Program-made: the position numbers and the translations under genes
IMG/VR virus record: IMGVR_UViG_3300027129_000021
Span: 1 to 25,302 of that record
Length of the DNA stretch: 25,302 nucleotides
Reading direction: 5' to 3' (one strand)
DNA from: a virus
Shown: piece after piece, positions 1 to 6,565 of the stretch
How positions within the stretch are numbered: the first letter of the stretch is position 1
Layout: each line of letters begins with the position of its first letter
Notes under the pieces: generated by a model
Database searches by the model: none
Seen by the model: the letters and a program-made list of their open reading frames with translations, nothing else
What the model was told of the DNA's origin: nothing

Positions 1-44
1 TTGCCAAGATCCCTAACGGTATCTGCCGCCTAAATATCGCTTAA
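1..44 (+). CDS. Major capsid protein, 3' end only (cut by window start)
   Basis: The reading frame ending at TAA 42-44 encodes AKIPNGICRLNIA, identical to the C-terminus of the complete protease-capsid fusion at 13680-15320. It differs from copy B by one synonymous base at position 41 (GCT versus GCG, Ala). It is the tail of the HK97-fold capsid gene of the preceding genome unit, and the rest lies outside the window. Confidence 0.93.
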   Translation, partial: AKIPNGICRLNIA

Positions 45-57
45 TAAATAACTAATA

Positions 58-93
58 GTCTGGTAGGGCCTTAGCCCTTTGGCTCTACCAGAC
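58..93 (+). promoter_or_regulatory. Strong RNA hairpin between capsid and head-tail adaptor genes
   Basis: GTCTGGTAG (58-66) pairs perfectly with CTACCAGAC (85-93). A G-T wobble and GCC/GGC extend the stem to about 13 bp around a 10-nt loop (71-80). No T-run follows, so it is not a textbook rho-independent terminator. It may act as a leaky attenuator or as a 3' stabiliser of the abundant capsid mRNA. The hairpin is unchanged in copy B although nearby genes have diverged. The role is inferred. Confidence 0.6.
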
Positions 94-113
94 CTACAAA
101 GAAAGGTACAAAT

Positions 114-767
114 ATGCCAGCCACATACGTTACAGCTGCAACACTTAAGGCATCACTTGGCGTAGGCACTTTGTACGATAGCTACACTTGGATAGAGGAC
201 ACCTGCCAGACGGCACAGGATCTAATAAACGGTTTTTTATGGTTTGACTCTGCACCTGTAGTTGGGACAGCGTTAGTAAGTAACGTAGCTACGGTGATGA
301 TAGCCAACCCCGGCCTATTTACTACTGGTCAAACCGTCACAGTAGCCGGGGCTGGCACTACTTTTAACGGCAGCTATACAATTACTAGCACTTTACCTTT
401 TAGCTCTGGTAGCACAAGTTTATTACCAGCGTTTAATTTACAGCTTAATTATTACCAGTACCCACAGGGCTACAGCTTTATACAATATGCAAAAACAGCT
501 AGTGATCAAAACTTTAGGCGCGTAGTACCTAGCGGCACTATGACCGGTGAGGATACAAAGACCGCAAGCTACGCAAATACACCTGCAATTAACGCTGCCG
601 CTTTGATGATAGCCGAGAATATATGGACTAGCCGATTTAGCACACAGGCAGGCGGGGTAAGCGTAGATGGCTTTAGCCCTAGCCCGTTTAAGATGAGTAA
701 TACCCTAATGGCATCTGTACGCGGCCTGCTAGCGCCGTATCTAAACCCTAGCGCTATGGTCGGATAA
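114..767 (+). CDS. Head-tail adaptor (connector) protein, probable
   Basis: This 217-aa protein is the first gene after the capsid, where HK97-like phages encode the gp6-type adaptor that docks on the portal. Residues 1-45 are helical (TAATLKASLGVG, WIEDTCQTAQDLINGFL), as expected of such adaptors. Residues about 50-110 look like an inserted beta domain with the pattern V-A-T-V ... G-Q-T-V-T-V-A-G ... F-N-G-S-Y-T-I-T-S, common in phage structural proteins. The C-terminal part returns to a helical region (AALMIAENIWTSRF). The start has GAAAGG upstream. The gene overlaps the next start by one base. About 39 base changes separate it from copy B, but only one residue differs (Asn versus Ala in SYANTP/SYAATP). 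The function rests on position and fold pattern, not on a diagnostic motif. Confidence 0.7.
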   Translation: MPATYVTAATLKASLGVGTLYDSYTWIEDTCQTAQDLINGFLWFDSAPVVGTALVSNVATVMIANPGLFTTGQTVTVAGAGTTFNGSYTITSTLPFSSGSTSLLPAFNLQLNYYQYPQGYSFIQYAKTASDQNFRRVVPSGTMTGEDTKTASYANTPAINAAALMIAENIWTSRFSTQAGGVSVDGFSPSPFKMSNTLMASVRGLLAPYLNPSAMVG

Positions 768-1159
768 TGCCAGCCGCGATAACTACCCTTAGATCTACTA
801 TAGCCGCTGCACTAGCTAATAACTCTGTCTGGTCTACCTTTAGTTTTCCACCTAGCACAATAGTAGCTAACAGCGTAGTGGTAGCGCCGGCAGACAATTA
901 CATTACGCCTAGCAATAACTCTTACGCAAGTATCGCGCCGCTAGCTAATTTTAAGATTATTATGACCGTGCCTATGTTTTCTAATGAAGGCAACCTGCAA
1001 GGCATAGAGGATACGATAGTAGCCGTGTTTGGTCTATTAGCCGCTAGCAGTATCGTATTTAATGTTACCGCTGTATCAGCACCTAGCGTATTGGCGCTGC
1101 CTAGCGGTGATTTGCTTACAAGCGATTTACAAATATCCGTACTAACGAGCTGGAGCTAA
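767..1159 (+). CDS. Neck / tail-terminator-type protein, tentative
   Basis: A 130-aa protein whose ATG shares a base with the adaptor stop (TAATG), implying translational coupling. It has an N-terminal helix (TTLRSTIAAAL) followed by alternating beta strands, and the central stretch FKIIMTVPMFSNEGNLQGIEDTI. Size and layout fit the small alpha/beta tail-terminator or head-closure proteins that lie between adaptor and major tail protein. No catalytic motif is visible. About 12 synonymous and no amino-acid differences separate it from copy B. The last difference between the copies (position 1081) falls near its 3' end, where the identical tract begins. It could instead be a stopper/head-closure protein. 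Confidence 0.55.
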   Translation: MPAAITTLRSTIAAALANNSVWSTFSFPPSTIVANSVVVAPADNYITPSNNSYASIAPLANFKIIMTVPMFSNEGNLQGIEDTIVAVFGLLAASSIVFNVTAVSAPSVLALPSGDLLTSDLQISVLTSWS

Positions 1160-1160
1160 A

Positions 1161-1289
1161 ATGGCACTTACAGATGAGGATAAAGCGTTTCTAATCAAGA
1201 TAGGGCAAGAACTGCCTAAAGAGGTTAAAGAAACAAAGCAAAAGGCAGTAAAAGACACAGAAACACCGACAACAGAAAACGAGGAATAA
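1161..1289 (+). CDS. Hypothetical 42-aa charged protein
   Basis: This short reading frame begins one base after the preceding stop and ends three bases before the major tail protein start, so it fills the gap exactly. The product (MALTDEDKAFLIKIGQELPK...) is rich in Lys, Glu and Thr, with an acidic disordered C-terminus and no membrane segment or cysteine. Both copies encode the same peptide. A very small gene here could encode a capsid/neck accessory or an assembly factor, but nothing in the sequence decides this. Confidence 0.6.
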   Translation: MALTDEDKAFLIKIGQELPKEVKETKQKAVKDTETPTTENEE

Positions 1290-1292
1290 CTA

Positions 1293-1703
1293 ATGGCAAT
1301 TTTTCTTTCTAACGGCGTAGTAGTCACGCTAAACAGCGTGGCCCTGTCGGATCACGTTACTAGCGCAACTATTAACCGTAGTTTTGATGAGCTAGAAGTT
1401 ACAGCTATGGGCGACACAGCGCATAAGTTTGTAAAAGGTTTAGAGGCCAGCACTATCACGCTTGATTTTCTAAACGATACGGCAGCATCAAACGTACTTG
1501 CAACCTTGCAAGCTGCGTGGGGTACTACTGTAGCGCTAACACTTAAGCAGACAAGCGCGGCTATATCGGCAACAAACCCAGAATATCAGACCACAGTTTT
1601 GGTCAACAATACTACAGACATTAACGGATCTGTCGCTGATATCAGTACCCAGAGCATTACATTTACTTGTAACTCACCTATCGTAGTAGACACCACACCA
1701 TAA
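1293..1703 (+). CDS. Major tail (tube) protein, probable
   Basis: This 136-aa protein lies immediately upstream of the tail assembly chaperones, the usual place of the tail tube gene. The composition is beta-rich with Thr, Val and Ser (FLSNGVVVTLNSVALSD, a DELEVTAMGDTAHKFVKGL stretch and TITLDFLND). This fits the short single-domain tube subunits of small actinophages, in which G-D-x-A-H/K-x-F...L...S-x-T-L-x-F is recurrent. The product would polymerise into the tail tube around the tape measure. The start follows the previous stop by 3 bases. Both copies encode the same protein. Confidence 0.75.
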   Translation: MAIFLSNGVVVTLNSVALSDHVTSATINRSFDELEVTAMGDTAHKFVKGLEASTITLDFLNDTAASNVLATLQAAWGTTVALTLKQTSAAISATNPEYQTTVLVNNTTDINGSVADISTQSITFTCNSPIVVDTTP

Positions 1704-1722
1704 CTAAAACAAAGGGGCAACA

Positions 1723-1980
1723 ATGGCACAGCTTAAAATAACAAGGGCAGACGGCAGCGTAAGCGAGCATAAGATTACGCCCCGTATTGAGTATGCCTTT
1801 GAGCAGTATGCTAAAAAAGGTTTTCACAAAGCCTTTAGAGATGATGAAAAGCAAAGTGATGTTTACTGGCTAGCCTGGGAGTGCCTACGCACTAGCGGCG
1901 AAGTAGTAAAAACGTTTGGGGCAGATTTTCTAGAAACCTTAGCTAAAGTTGAGGTTACAGACGATAACCCTTTGGAGTAG
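1723..1980 (+). CDS. Tail assembly chaperone, short form (gpG-like)
   Basis: An 85-aa protein between the major tail and tape measure genes, preceded by the ribosome site AAAGGGG. It is helical and charged (RIEYAFEQYAKKGFHKAF, DVYWLAWECLRTSGEVV), as in the lambda gpG-type chaperones that coat the tape measure protein before tube polymerisation. It terminates at TAG 1978-1980 just after a canonical slippery heptamer, and a long open -1 frame continues. It is therefore the unshifted product of a G/GT pair. Confidence 0.82.
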   Translation: MAQLKITRADGSVSEHKITPRIEYAFEQYAKKGFHKAFRDDEKQSDVYWLAWECLRTSGEVVKTFGADFLETLAKVEVTDDNPLE

Positions 1981-2150
1981 TGGGGCGCGGTAGTTTTGGC
2001 TATTTAATCGCACAAATTGCGGTAGAAACAGGCATAGCGCCCCAGTACTTGCTAGATCTAGATGATGTAATGTTTAGTAATATCCTAAAGGTTTTAACCG
2101 ATAGGGCTAAGGAGATGCAGGATGCCAACCGAGGTAAGAGGCGGCGTTGA
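1723..2150 (+). CDS. Tail assembly chaperone, -1 frameshift product (gpGT-like)
   Basis: A -1 slip at 1968-1974 fuses the first 84 codons of the chaperone to a 58-codon extension read from base 1974 (used twice) to TGA 2148-2150, giving about 142 aa. The extension reads G-V-V-G-R-G-S-F-G-Y-L-I-A-Q-I-A, then ETGIAPQYLLDLDDVMFSNI and a basic end (DANRGKRRR). It has no start codon or ribosome site of its own in a plausible place. The I-A...T-G-I-x-P...L-D-x-M...L pattern is typical of the T half of actinophage chaperones. The end overlaps the next gene by 29 bases. Expression by frameshifting is inferred from the sequence and from lambda/HK97 precedent. Confidence 0.82.
1968..1974 (+). promoter_or_regulatory. 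Programmed -1 ribosomal frameshift site (CCCTTTG)
   Basis: The heptamer is in frame as C CCT TTG and fits X-XXY-YYZ exactly (X=C, Y=T, Z=G). After slippage the tRNAs re-pair on CCC and TTT. It sits four bases before the 0-frame TAG and inside the overlap with the open -1 frame. It is repeated unchanged at 17244-17250. Confidence 0.82.
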
Positions 2151-2799
2151 AGCTCGCAAGGCTTTACGCAAGTATGCCCCGGATTTAGGCAAAGCTATAC
2201 AAAAAGAACTAGCCAACCTGTTAAAGCCTGTTACAAACAAAGCTAAGGGTTTTATACCTGCAGATATACCAGAACTAAGCAACTGGTCTAAGCCAGTATC
2301 TAGCGCAGAAACAATAAATTATAGAGCATTTCCAAAATTTGATGCAGGCGAAGCTAGGCGCGGTATAGGCTATAGAACAGCGCCCAGCAAGCCTAATAAA
2401 AACGGCTTTAGAGCTTTAGCGCGCATAGCCAATGTAAGCGCTGCCGGTGCTATCTATGAAACTAGCGGGCGGCTTAACCCGTTTGGCAGACCGCAAGGCC
2501 CTCTAGTAGATCGTTACATAGATGGCGTATACGACAAAACTACTGCTAGCGGTAAACAATACTCTAACAGCCTTAATCCTAACGCTGGTAAACAATTTAT
2601 AGATGCACTTAATGGCACAGGTAAAATAGTAGATGCTAATAATCAAACAGGGCGCGGGCGTAGGTCTAGAAAGATGAAAGGCCGGGCAATTTATAGAGCT
2701 TGGGCTGAGGATGGCGGCAAGACTAACGCAGCTGTAATTAAAGCTATAGAGAAAACCAAAATTGTATTTAATAAATATATCTTGCAGGCGGTAAAATAA
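2122..2799 (+). CDS. Tail/neck structural protein, HK97 gp10-like candidate
   Basis: A 225-aa basic protein between the chaperones and the tape measure gene. The N-terminal region (GVEARKALRKYAPDLGKAIQ...VTNKAKGFIP) is a long amphipathic helix, as seen in gp10-like tail-completion proteins. The middle holds GYRTAPSKPN, then ARIANVSAAGAIYETSGR with a G/N-rich stretch. The C-terminus is strongly basic (GRGRRSRKMKGRAIYRAW). The start is inside the frameshift extension, with AGGAG about 8 bases upstream. It ends by sharing a base with the tape measure ATG. The family assignment is by pattern and neighbourhood only, and a minor tail or assembly role is also possible. Confidence 0.5.
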   Translation: MPTEVRGGVEARKALRKYAPDLGKAIQKELANLLKPVTNKAKGFIPADIPELSNWSKPVSSAETINYRAFPKFDAGEARRGIGYRTAPSKPNKNGFRALARIANVSAAGAIYETSGRLNPFGRPQGPLVDRYIDGVYDKTTASGKQYSNSLNPNAGKQFIDALNGTGKIVDANNQTGRGRRSRKMKGRAIYRAWAEDGGKTNAAVIKAIEKTKIVFNKYILQAVK

Positions 2800-4712
2800 T
2801 GGCTGTAGATCCGCAAGTAGTAGTAAATATAGCCTCTGAGTTTACAGGCAAAAAAGCGTTTAAGGAAGCGGAAACTGCGACTACAAAACTAAGTAAAAAT
2901 GTAAAAAGTTTAGCTAAAACTTTAGCTGTAGCATTTAGCGTAACAGCTGTATTAAGGTTTGGTAGAGCAGCAGCTAGATCATTTGCAGAGGCAGAAAAAG
3001 AGGCCAAGTTATTAGGGGCGCAATTAGATGCTGTTAATTTAGGCTTTGCTGCGCCTTTTCTTAACTCATTTATAGACAAGCTAGCCCTAGCTACAGGTAT
3101 AGGCGGGGGCGATTTAACGCGCGCGTTTGTATCCTTATCACAAGCTACAGGTGATGCTACGCAAGCGCAAAAACTATTGCAGACCGCGCTAGATGTAAGC
3201 TTAGCAACAGGCAAAGATTTACAAGCTGTTAGTAATGGCCTAGCTCGTGCCTTTAAGGGTGAAACTACCGCGCTAGCTAGGTTACGCATAGGTTTTACTA
3301 CAGCTGAGCTAAAAGGTAAAAGCTTTAATGAAATATTAGAATTACTTAATGGCAAGTATTTAGGTGCAGGCGCTAAGGCCTTAGACACCTACGCAGTTAA
3401 AATAGCCAGGTTAGCCGAGGCAGGAGATCAAGCTAAAGAGGCGCTAGCTAGAGGGTTTGTAGATGGCCTAGAGGCTAGCGGTATGAGCGTAGAGGATTTC
3501 CAAGAAAAGATTATAGAACTAGGCACACAGATAGGCACAGCGTTAGGTAAAGCTGCAGGCGCATTTGATAAGTTTGAGGTTAAATTAGAGGAACTGAGTA
3601 AAAACCCAGCTATAAAACTTATATTAAAAGCCTTTGATGCGCTTATAGGCCTAGACCCTATTATTGGTAGCGCGGCAGATCAACTAGATAAGACTAATAA
3701 ACTACGCAAAAAACAAGCTGAGGCATACGCTAAAGAACTAAGTAACAGGGGCATCTTACTAAAAATAGCCCAGGCAGAGGCTTTAGCTGCTAAAAAAAGA
3801 TTAAATGAGCAAAAACTTATAACAAAAGAAAAGGCAAATCAATTAGCCTTAGATAAGGCTGCCCTAGCTTTAGGCAAAGGTACAGATGTATTTGACTTGG
3901 ACAAGATACAGGTGGCAGCGGCGCTAGCAGCCAAACAGGATGAAATAAACAAGCTAGGTGCAGCTGCGACAGATCAACAAAAACTAAGCCTAGCTAATGA
4001 CCTTGTACGCTTAACGCTCAAAAAAGATATGGCGGCGCTAGAGGATGCTATAGCTGCTAAAGATGTAGTAGCTGCCACGGCACTAGCTAAAAAGATAAAC
4101 CTTAATTTAGCAATACTAGGCGCGTTGCAGGCACAAGATTTTAAGCTACAAGATATAAACGCCATATTAGAAAAGTTTAAGCCTAAAGCGCTTATAGACC
4201 TACAAAACCTAAACGAAGCGCTAGCTCTGTTGATGAAAATGGCAGGCCTACAGATTAACCCATTAGGAATAGGTGCAGGCGGTGCAGTTGGCGGTGGTGC
4301 AGTTGGCGGCGGTGCAGTAGGCGGCGTTGCAGTAGGCGGCGGTGCAGTAGGCGGCGGTGCAGTAGGAGGCGGTGCTATTGCCAATTTATTAGCGCTGCGA
4401 GCAACTACAGATCCTGGCACAGGTATCAATGTTTTACTTAAAGAGCATATAGACACATTATTAGCGCAACCTTTTATGGACAGTATGTTAGGTGATGAGC
4501 AGTTACGGTTAGCACAAATGCGTATAATGGAAAGACCAGGCATAGGGGCAGACTCTGGCTTTGACCCTGCCCGCTTTAGGATGGGTGATAACTACATAAC
4601 AGTAAATGCAGGTGTAGTAGGTAGTGAGGACACAATAAGCCAAGCTGTACAAAAAGCCATATTAGACCTAGAGCGCAAGGGTGACCCGTTGCGTTACACC
4701 GGTGGGCTATGA
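2799..4712 (+). CDS. Tape measure protein
   Basis: At 637 aa this is the longest gene in the unit, immediately after the chaperones and before the minor tail genes. It is rich in Ala, Lys and Leu with long helices and heptad-like stretches (TATTKLSKNVKSLAKTLAVA, RAAARSFAEAEKEAKLLGAQ), as expected of a protein that spans the tail lumen and sets its length. A hydrophobic patch occurs near residues 40-55. Residues 495-524 are a (G-A-V-G-G) repeat, which separates the helical body from a C-terminal domain (about 525-637). At the usual ~1.5 angstrom per residue it predicts a tail of roughly 90-100 nm. It overlaps the next gene by ATGA. Both copies encode the same protein. Confidence 0.92.
   Translation: MAVDPQVVVNIASEFTGKKAFKEAETATTKLSKNVKSLAKTLAVAFSVTAVLRFGRAAARSFAEAEKEAKLLGAQLDAVNLGFAAPFLNSFIDKLALATGIGGGDLTRAFVSLSQATGDATQAQKLLQTALDVSLATGKDLQAVSNGLARAFKGETTALARLRIGFTTAELKGKSFNEILELLNGKYLGAGAKALDTYAVKIARLAEAGDQAKEALARGFVDGLEASGMSVEDFQEKIIELGTQIGTALGKAAGAFDKFEVKLEELSKNPAIKLILKAFDALIGLDPIIGSAADQLDKTNKLRKKQAEAYAKELSNRGILLKIAQAEALAAKKRLNEQKLITKEKANQLALDKAALALGKGTDVFDLDKIQVAAALAAKQDEINKLGAAATDQQKLSLANDLVRLTLKKDMAALEDAIAAKDVVAATALAKKINLNLAILGALQAQDFKLQDINAILEKFKPKALIDLQNLNEALALLMKMAGLQINPLGIGAGGAVGGGAVGGGAVGGVAVGGGAVGGGAVGGGAIANLLALRATTDPGTGINVLLKEHIDTLLAQPFMDSMLGDEQLRLAQMRIMERPGIGADSGFDPARFRMGDNYITVNAGVVGSEDTISQAVQKAILDLERKGDPLRYTGGL
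4281..4370 (+). repeat. 15-bp minisatellite inside the tape measure gene (6 units)
   Basis: Six in-frame units of GGTGCAGTAGGCGGC or one- to two-base variants run 4281-4295, 4296-4310, 4311-4325, 4326-4340, 4341-4355 and 4356-4370. Each encodes G-A-V-G-G, with one unit V-A-V-G-G. Slippage in whole units would change the protein by five residues without a frameshift. Confidence 0.9.
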
Positions 4713-5947
4713 CCCTACCTGTAGTAAATGCGGTAATTAACTTTAGTACCGGGCCTAGCTTTGCTCAAGCTATGATTTTAGATACAGGCATACTAGATAC
4801 AAACGTGCTAGCAGATAGCGCGGCAGTAATTGTAGATGTGTCTAACGTAGTAGATACAATACAAACTAACAGAGGCCGTAACCCACAGGCTGACCAATTC
4901 CAAACAGGTACGCTAACTATGCGTATTGTTGACCAAAACGGCGATTTTAACCCACAAAATACTAGCGGCCCTTATTATGGCTTGCTAGACCCTATGCGTA
5001 AAGTGCAGATAACAGCTACCTACGCTAGTACTACTTACCCTATCTTTAGCGGTTTTATTACTAGCTACACTACTACTACACCTAAAAACGCAGATGAGGT
5101 TACTTATACCACGATTACGGCGGTAGATGCGTTTAGACTTGCCCAAAATGCACAGATAGCAACGGTAGCAGGGGCTACAGCTGGTGACTTATCAGGTACG
5201 CGAGTTAATCAAATATTAGATCAAATAGGCTGGCCTAGCTCTATGCGTGATGTAGATGCAGGGCTAACTACAATGCAGGCAGACCCCGGCACAGCGCGTA
5301 CTAGTCTTGCAGCTCTTAACACAGTAACCCTAAGTGAATACGGCGCTTTTTATGTTGATGCTCTCGGCTCTTTCGTCTTCCAAGATAGAAACGTGACCAC
5401 GGCTAGCATAGGCGGCACACCTACCGTGTTTAACGATAACGGCACGGCTATAGGCTATTTTAACGCTGTTTGGCGCTTAGATGATACGTTGGTATTTAAT
5501 GCGGCTAGCATCACGCGTACAGGCGGTACTACACAGGTAGCTACAGATGCAGCCAGTATTGCCAAGTACTTTACACACAGCTATAACCAACAAAATCTAC
5601 TAATGCAGACAGATGCGGTAGCCCTAGATTACGCTCAAGCCTATGTAGCTAGCCGTAAAGAAACGTCTATAAGATGTGATGCCATTACCCTAGATTTATA
5701 CACAGATAACTATAATGCCGGCATAATCGCCGCCCTAAATCTAGATTTTTTTGACCCTATAACGATTACTACTAACCAGCCAGGCTCATCTACATTAACT
5801 AAGACTTTGCAGGTGTTTGGCGTAGCTATGGCAATTACGCCCGGCAGCTGGAAAACGACACTAACAACACTAGAGCCGATAATAGACGGCTTTATACTAG
5901 ACTCAAGCATATACGGCCTGCTAGACACAGGCGTACTTGCTTATTAA
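4709..5947 (+). CDS. Minor tail protein (distal tail / hub-type)
   Basis: A 412-aa protein directly after the tape measure, the usual place for distal tail or hub proteins at the tail tip. The N-terminal part carries the pattern V-D-V-S-N-V-V-D-T-I-Q-T-N-R-G-R, then DQFQTGTLTMRIVDQNGDF and N-T-S-G-P-Y-Y-G-L-L-D-P-M-R. This is a recognisable signature of actinophage minor tail proteins. The remainder is beta-rich (Thr/Asn/Asp) and ends in LLDTGVLAY, echoing LDTGILDT near the N-terminus. No enzymatic motif is visible. The start overlaps the tape measure stop by four bases, and its stop lies inside the ribosome site of the next gene. Confidence 0.82.
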   Translation: MTLPVVNAVINFSTGPSFAQAMILDTGILDTNVLADSAAVIVDVSNVVDTIQTNRGRNPQADQFQTGTLTMRIVDQNGDFNPQNTSGPYYGLLDPMRKVQITATYASTTYPIFSGFITSYTTTTPKNADEVTYTTITAVDAFRLAQNAQIATVAGATAGDLSGTRVNQILDQIGWPSSMRDVDAGLTTMQADPGTARTSLAALNTVTLSEYGAFYVDALGSFVFQDRNVTTASIGGTPTVFNDNGTAIGYFNAVWRLDDTLVFNAASITRTGGTTQVATDAASIAKYFTHSYNQQNLLMQTDAVALDYAQAYVASRKETSIRCDAITLDLYTDNYNAGIIAALNLDFFDPITITTNQPGSSTLTKTLQVFGVAMAITPGSWKTTLTTLEPIIDGFILDSSIYGLLDTGVLAY

Positions 5948-5956
5948 GGAGATGCT

Positions 5957-6565
5957 ATGGCAGCGGGCTTAGGATTTAAGACCTTTACCACAGGTGAGGT
6001 TTTAACTGCCGCGGATGTAAACGGGTATTTAATGCAAGGTATATTAGTTTTTGCCACAGAGGCAGCGCGTAACAGCGCAATAACTAGCCCACAAGAAGGT
6101 CAGTTTGCATTTACTAAAGATACTAACACTACTTGGTATTACACAGGCAGCGCGTGGGTAGTCAGCGGAGCAACAGGTGATATAGAGGGCATAACTACAG
6201 GCACAGACTCAGGGCTATCAGGCGGCGTGACTAGCGGTACAGCTGTACTTAGATTAAAACTAGAGTTTGATGCAGAAACAGGCACTACATATACGCTATT
6301 AGCAGCTAACCTTAATCAGCTAGTAACCCTTAACAATGCAAGCGCAATAACGCTAACTGTGCCGCCATCTGTATTTAGTGCAGGTGATGTAATAAATATA
6401 GCGCAGATCGGAGCAGGCCAAGTAACGCTAGCGCAAGGCGCAGGTGTAACAATAACTAGCACAGGTGCAACCTCTAGCGCCCCTAAACTACGCGCGCAAC
6501 AAAGCGCAGCTAGCATTATCTGCACAGCATCAAATACGTTTTTGGTCGTAGGAGATATAGCGTAA
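5957..6565 (+). CDS. Tail fibre / minor tail protein
   Basis: A 202-aa protein preceded by a strong ribosome site, AAGGAG at 5946-5951, one of the best in the window. The N-terminus (GFKTFTTGEVLTAADVNGYLMQGILVFATEAAR) matches the common phage pattern F-x-x-G-E-V-L-T-A-A-x-V-N-x-Y-L-M-x-Q of tail-fibre attachment regions, followed by F-T-K-D-T-N-T-T-W-Y-Y-T-G-S-A-W. The C-terminal half is a Thr/Val/Ala beta-rich region (ITLTVPPSVFSAGDVINIAQ) typical of fibre stalk or receptor-contact domains. It shares a base with the next ATG. Its exact receptor role cannot be read from the sequence. Confidence 0.75.
   Translation: MAAGLGFKTFTTGEVLTAADVNGYLMQGILVFATEAARNSAITSPQEGQFAFTKDTNTTWYYTGSAWVVSGATGDIEGITTGTDSGLSGGVTSGTAVLRLKLEFDAETGTTYTLLAANLNQLVTLNNASAITLTVPPSVFSAGDVINIAQIGAGQVTLAQGAGVTITSTGATSSAPKLRAQQSAASIICTASNTFLVVGDIA

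Noticed and set aside
2768-3388. 206-aa minus-strand frame opposite the tape measure gene, and the 189-aa frame at 3974-4543
   Set aside because: Ser/Ala/Leu-rich products mirror the Ala/Lys-rich tape measure codons; no start signal or recognisable domain.
4281-4370. CRISPR array
   Set aside because: The 15-bp units are contiguous, without spacers, and are in frame within the tape measure gene.
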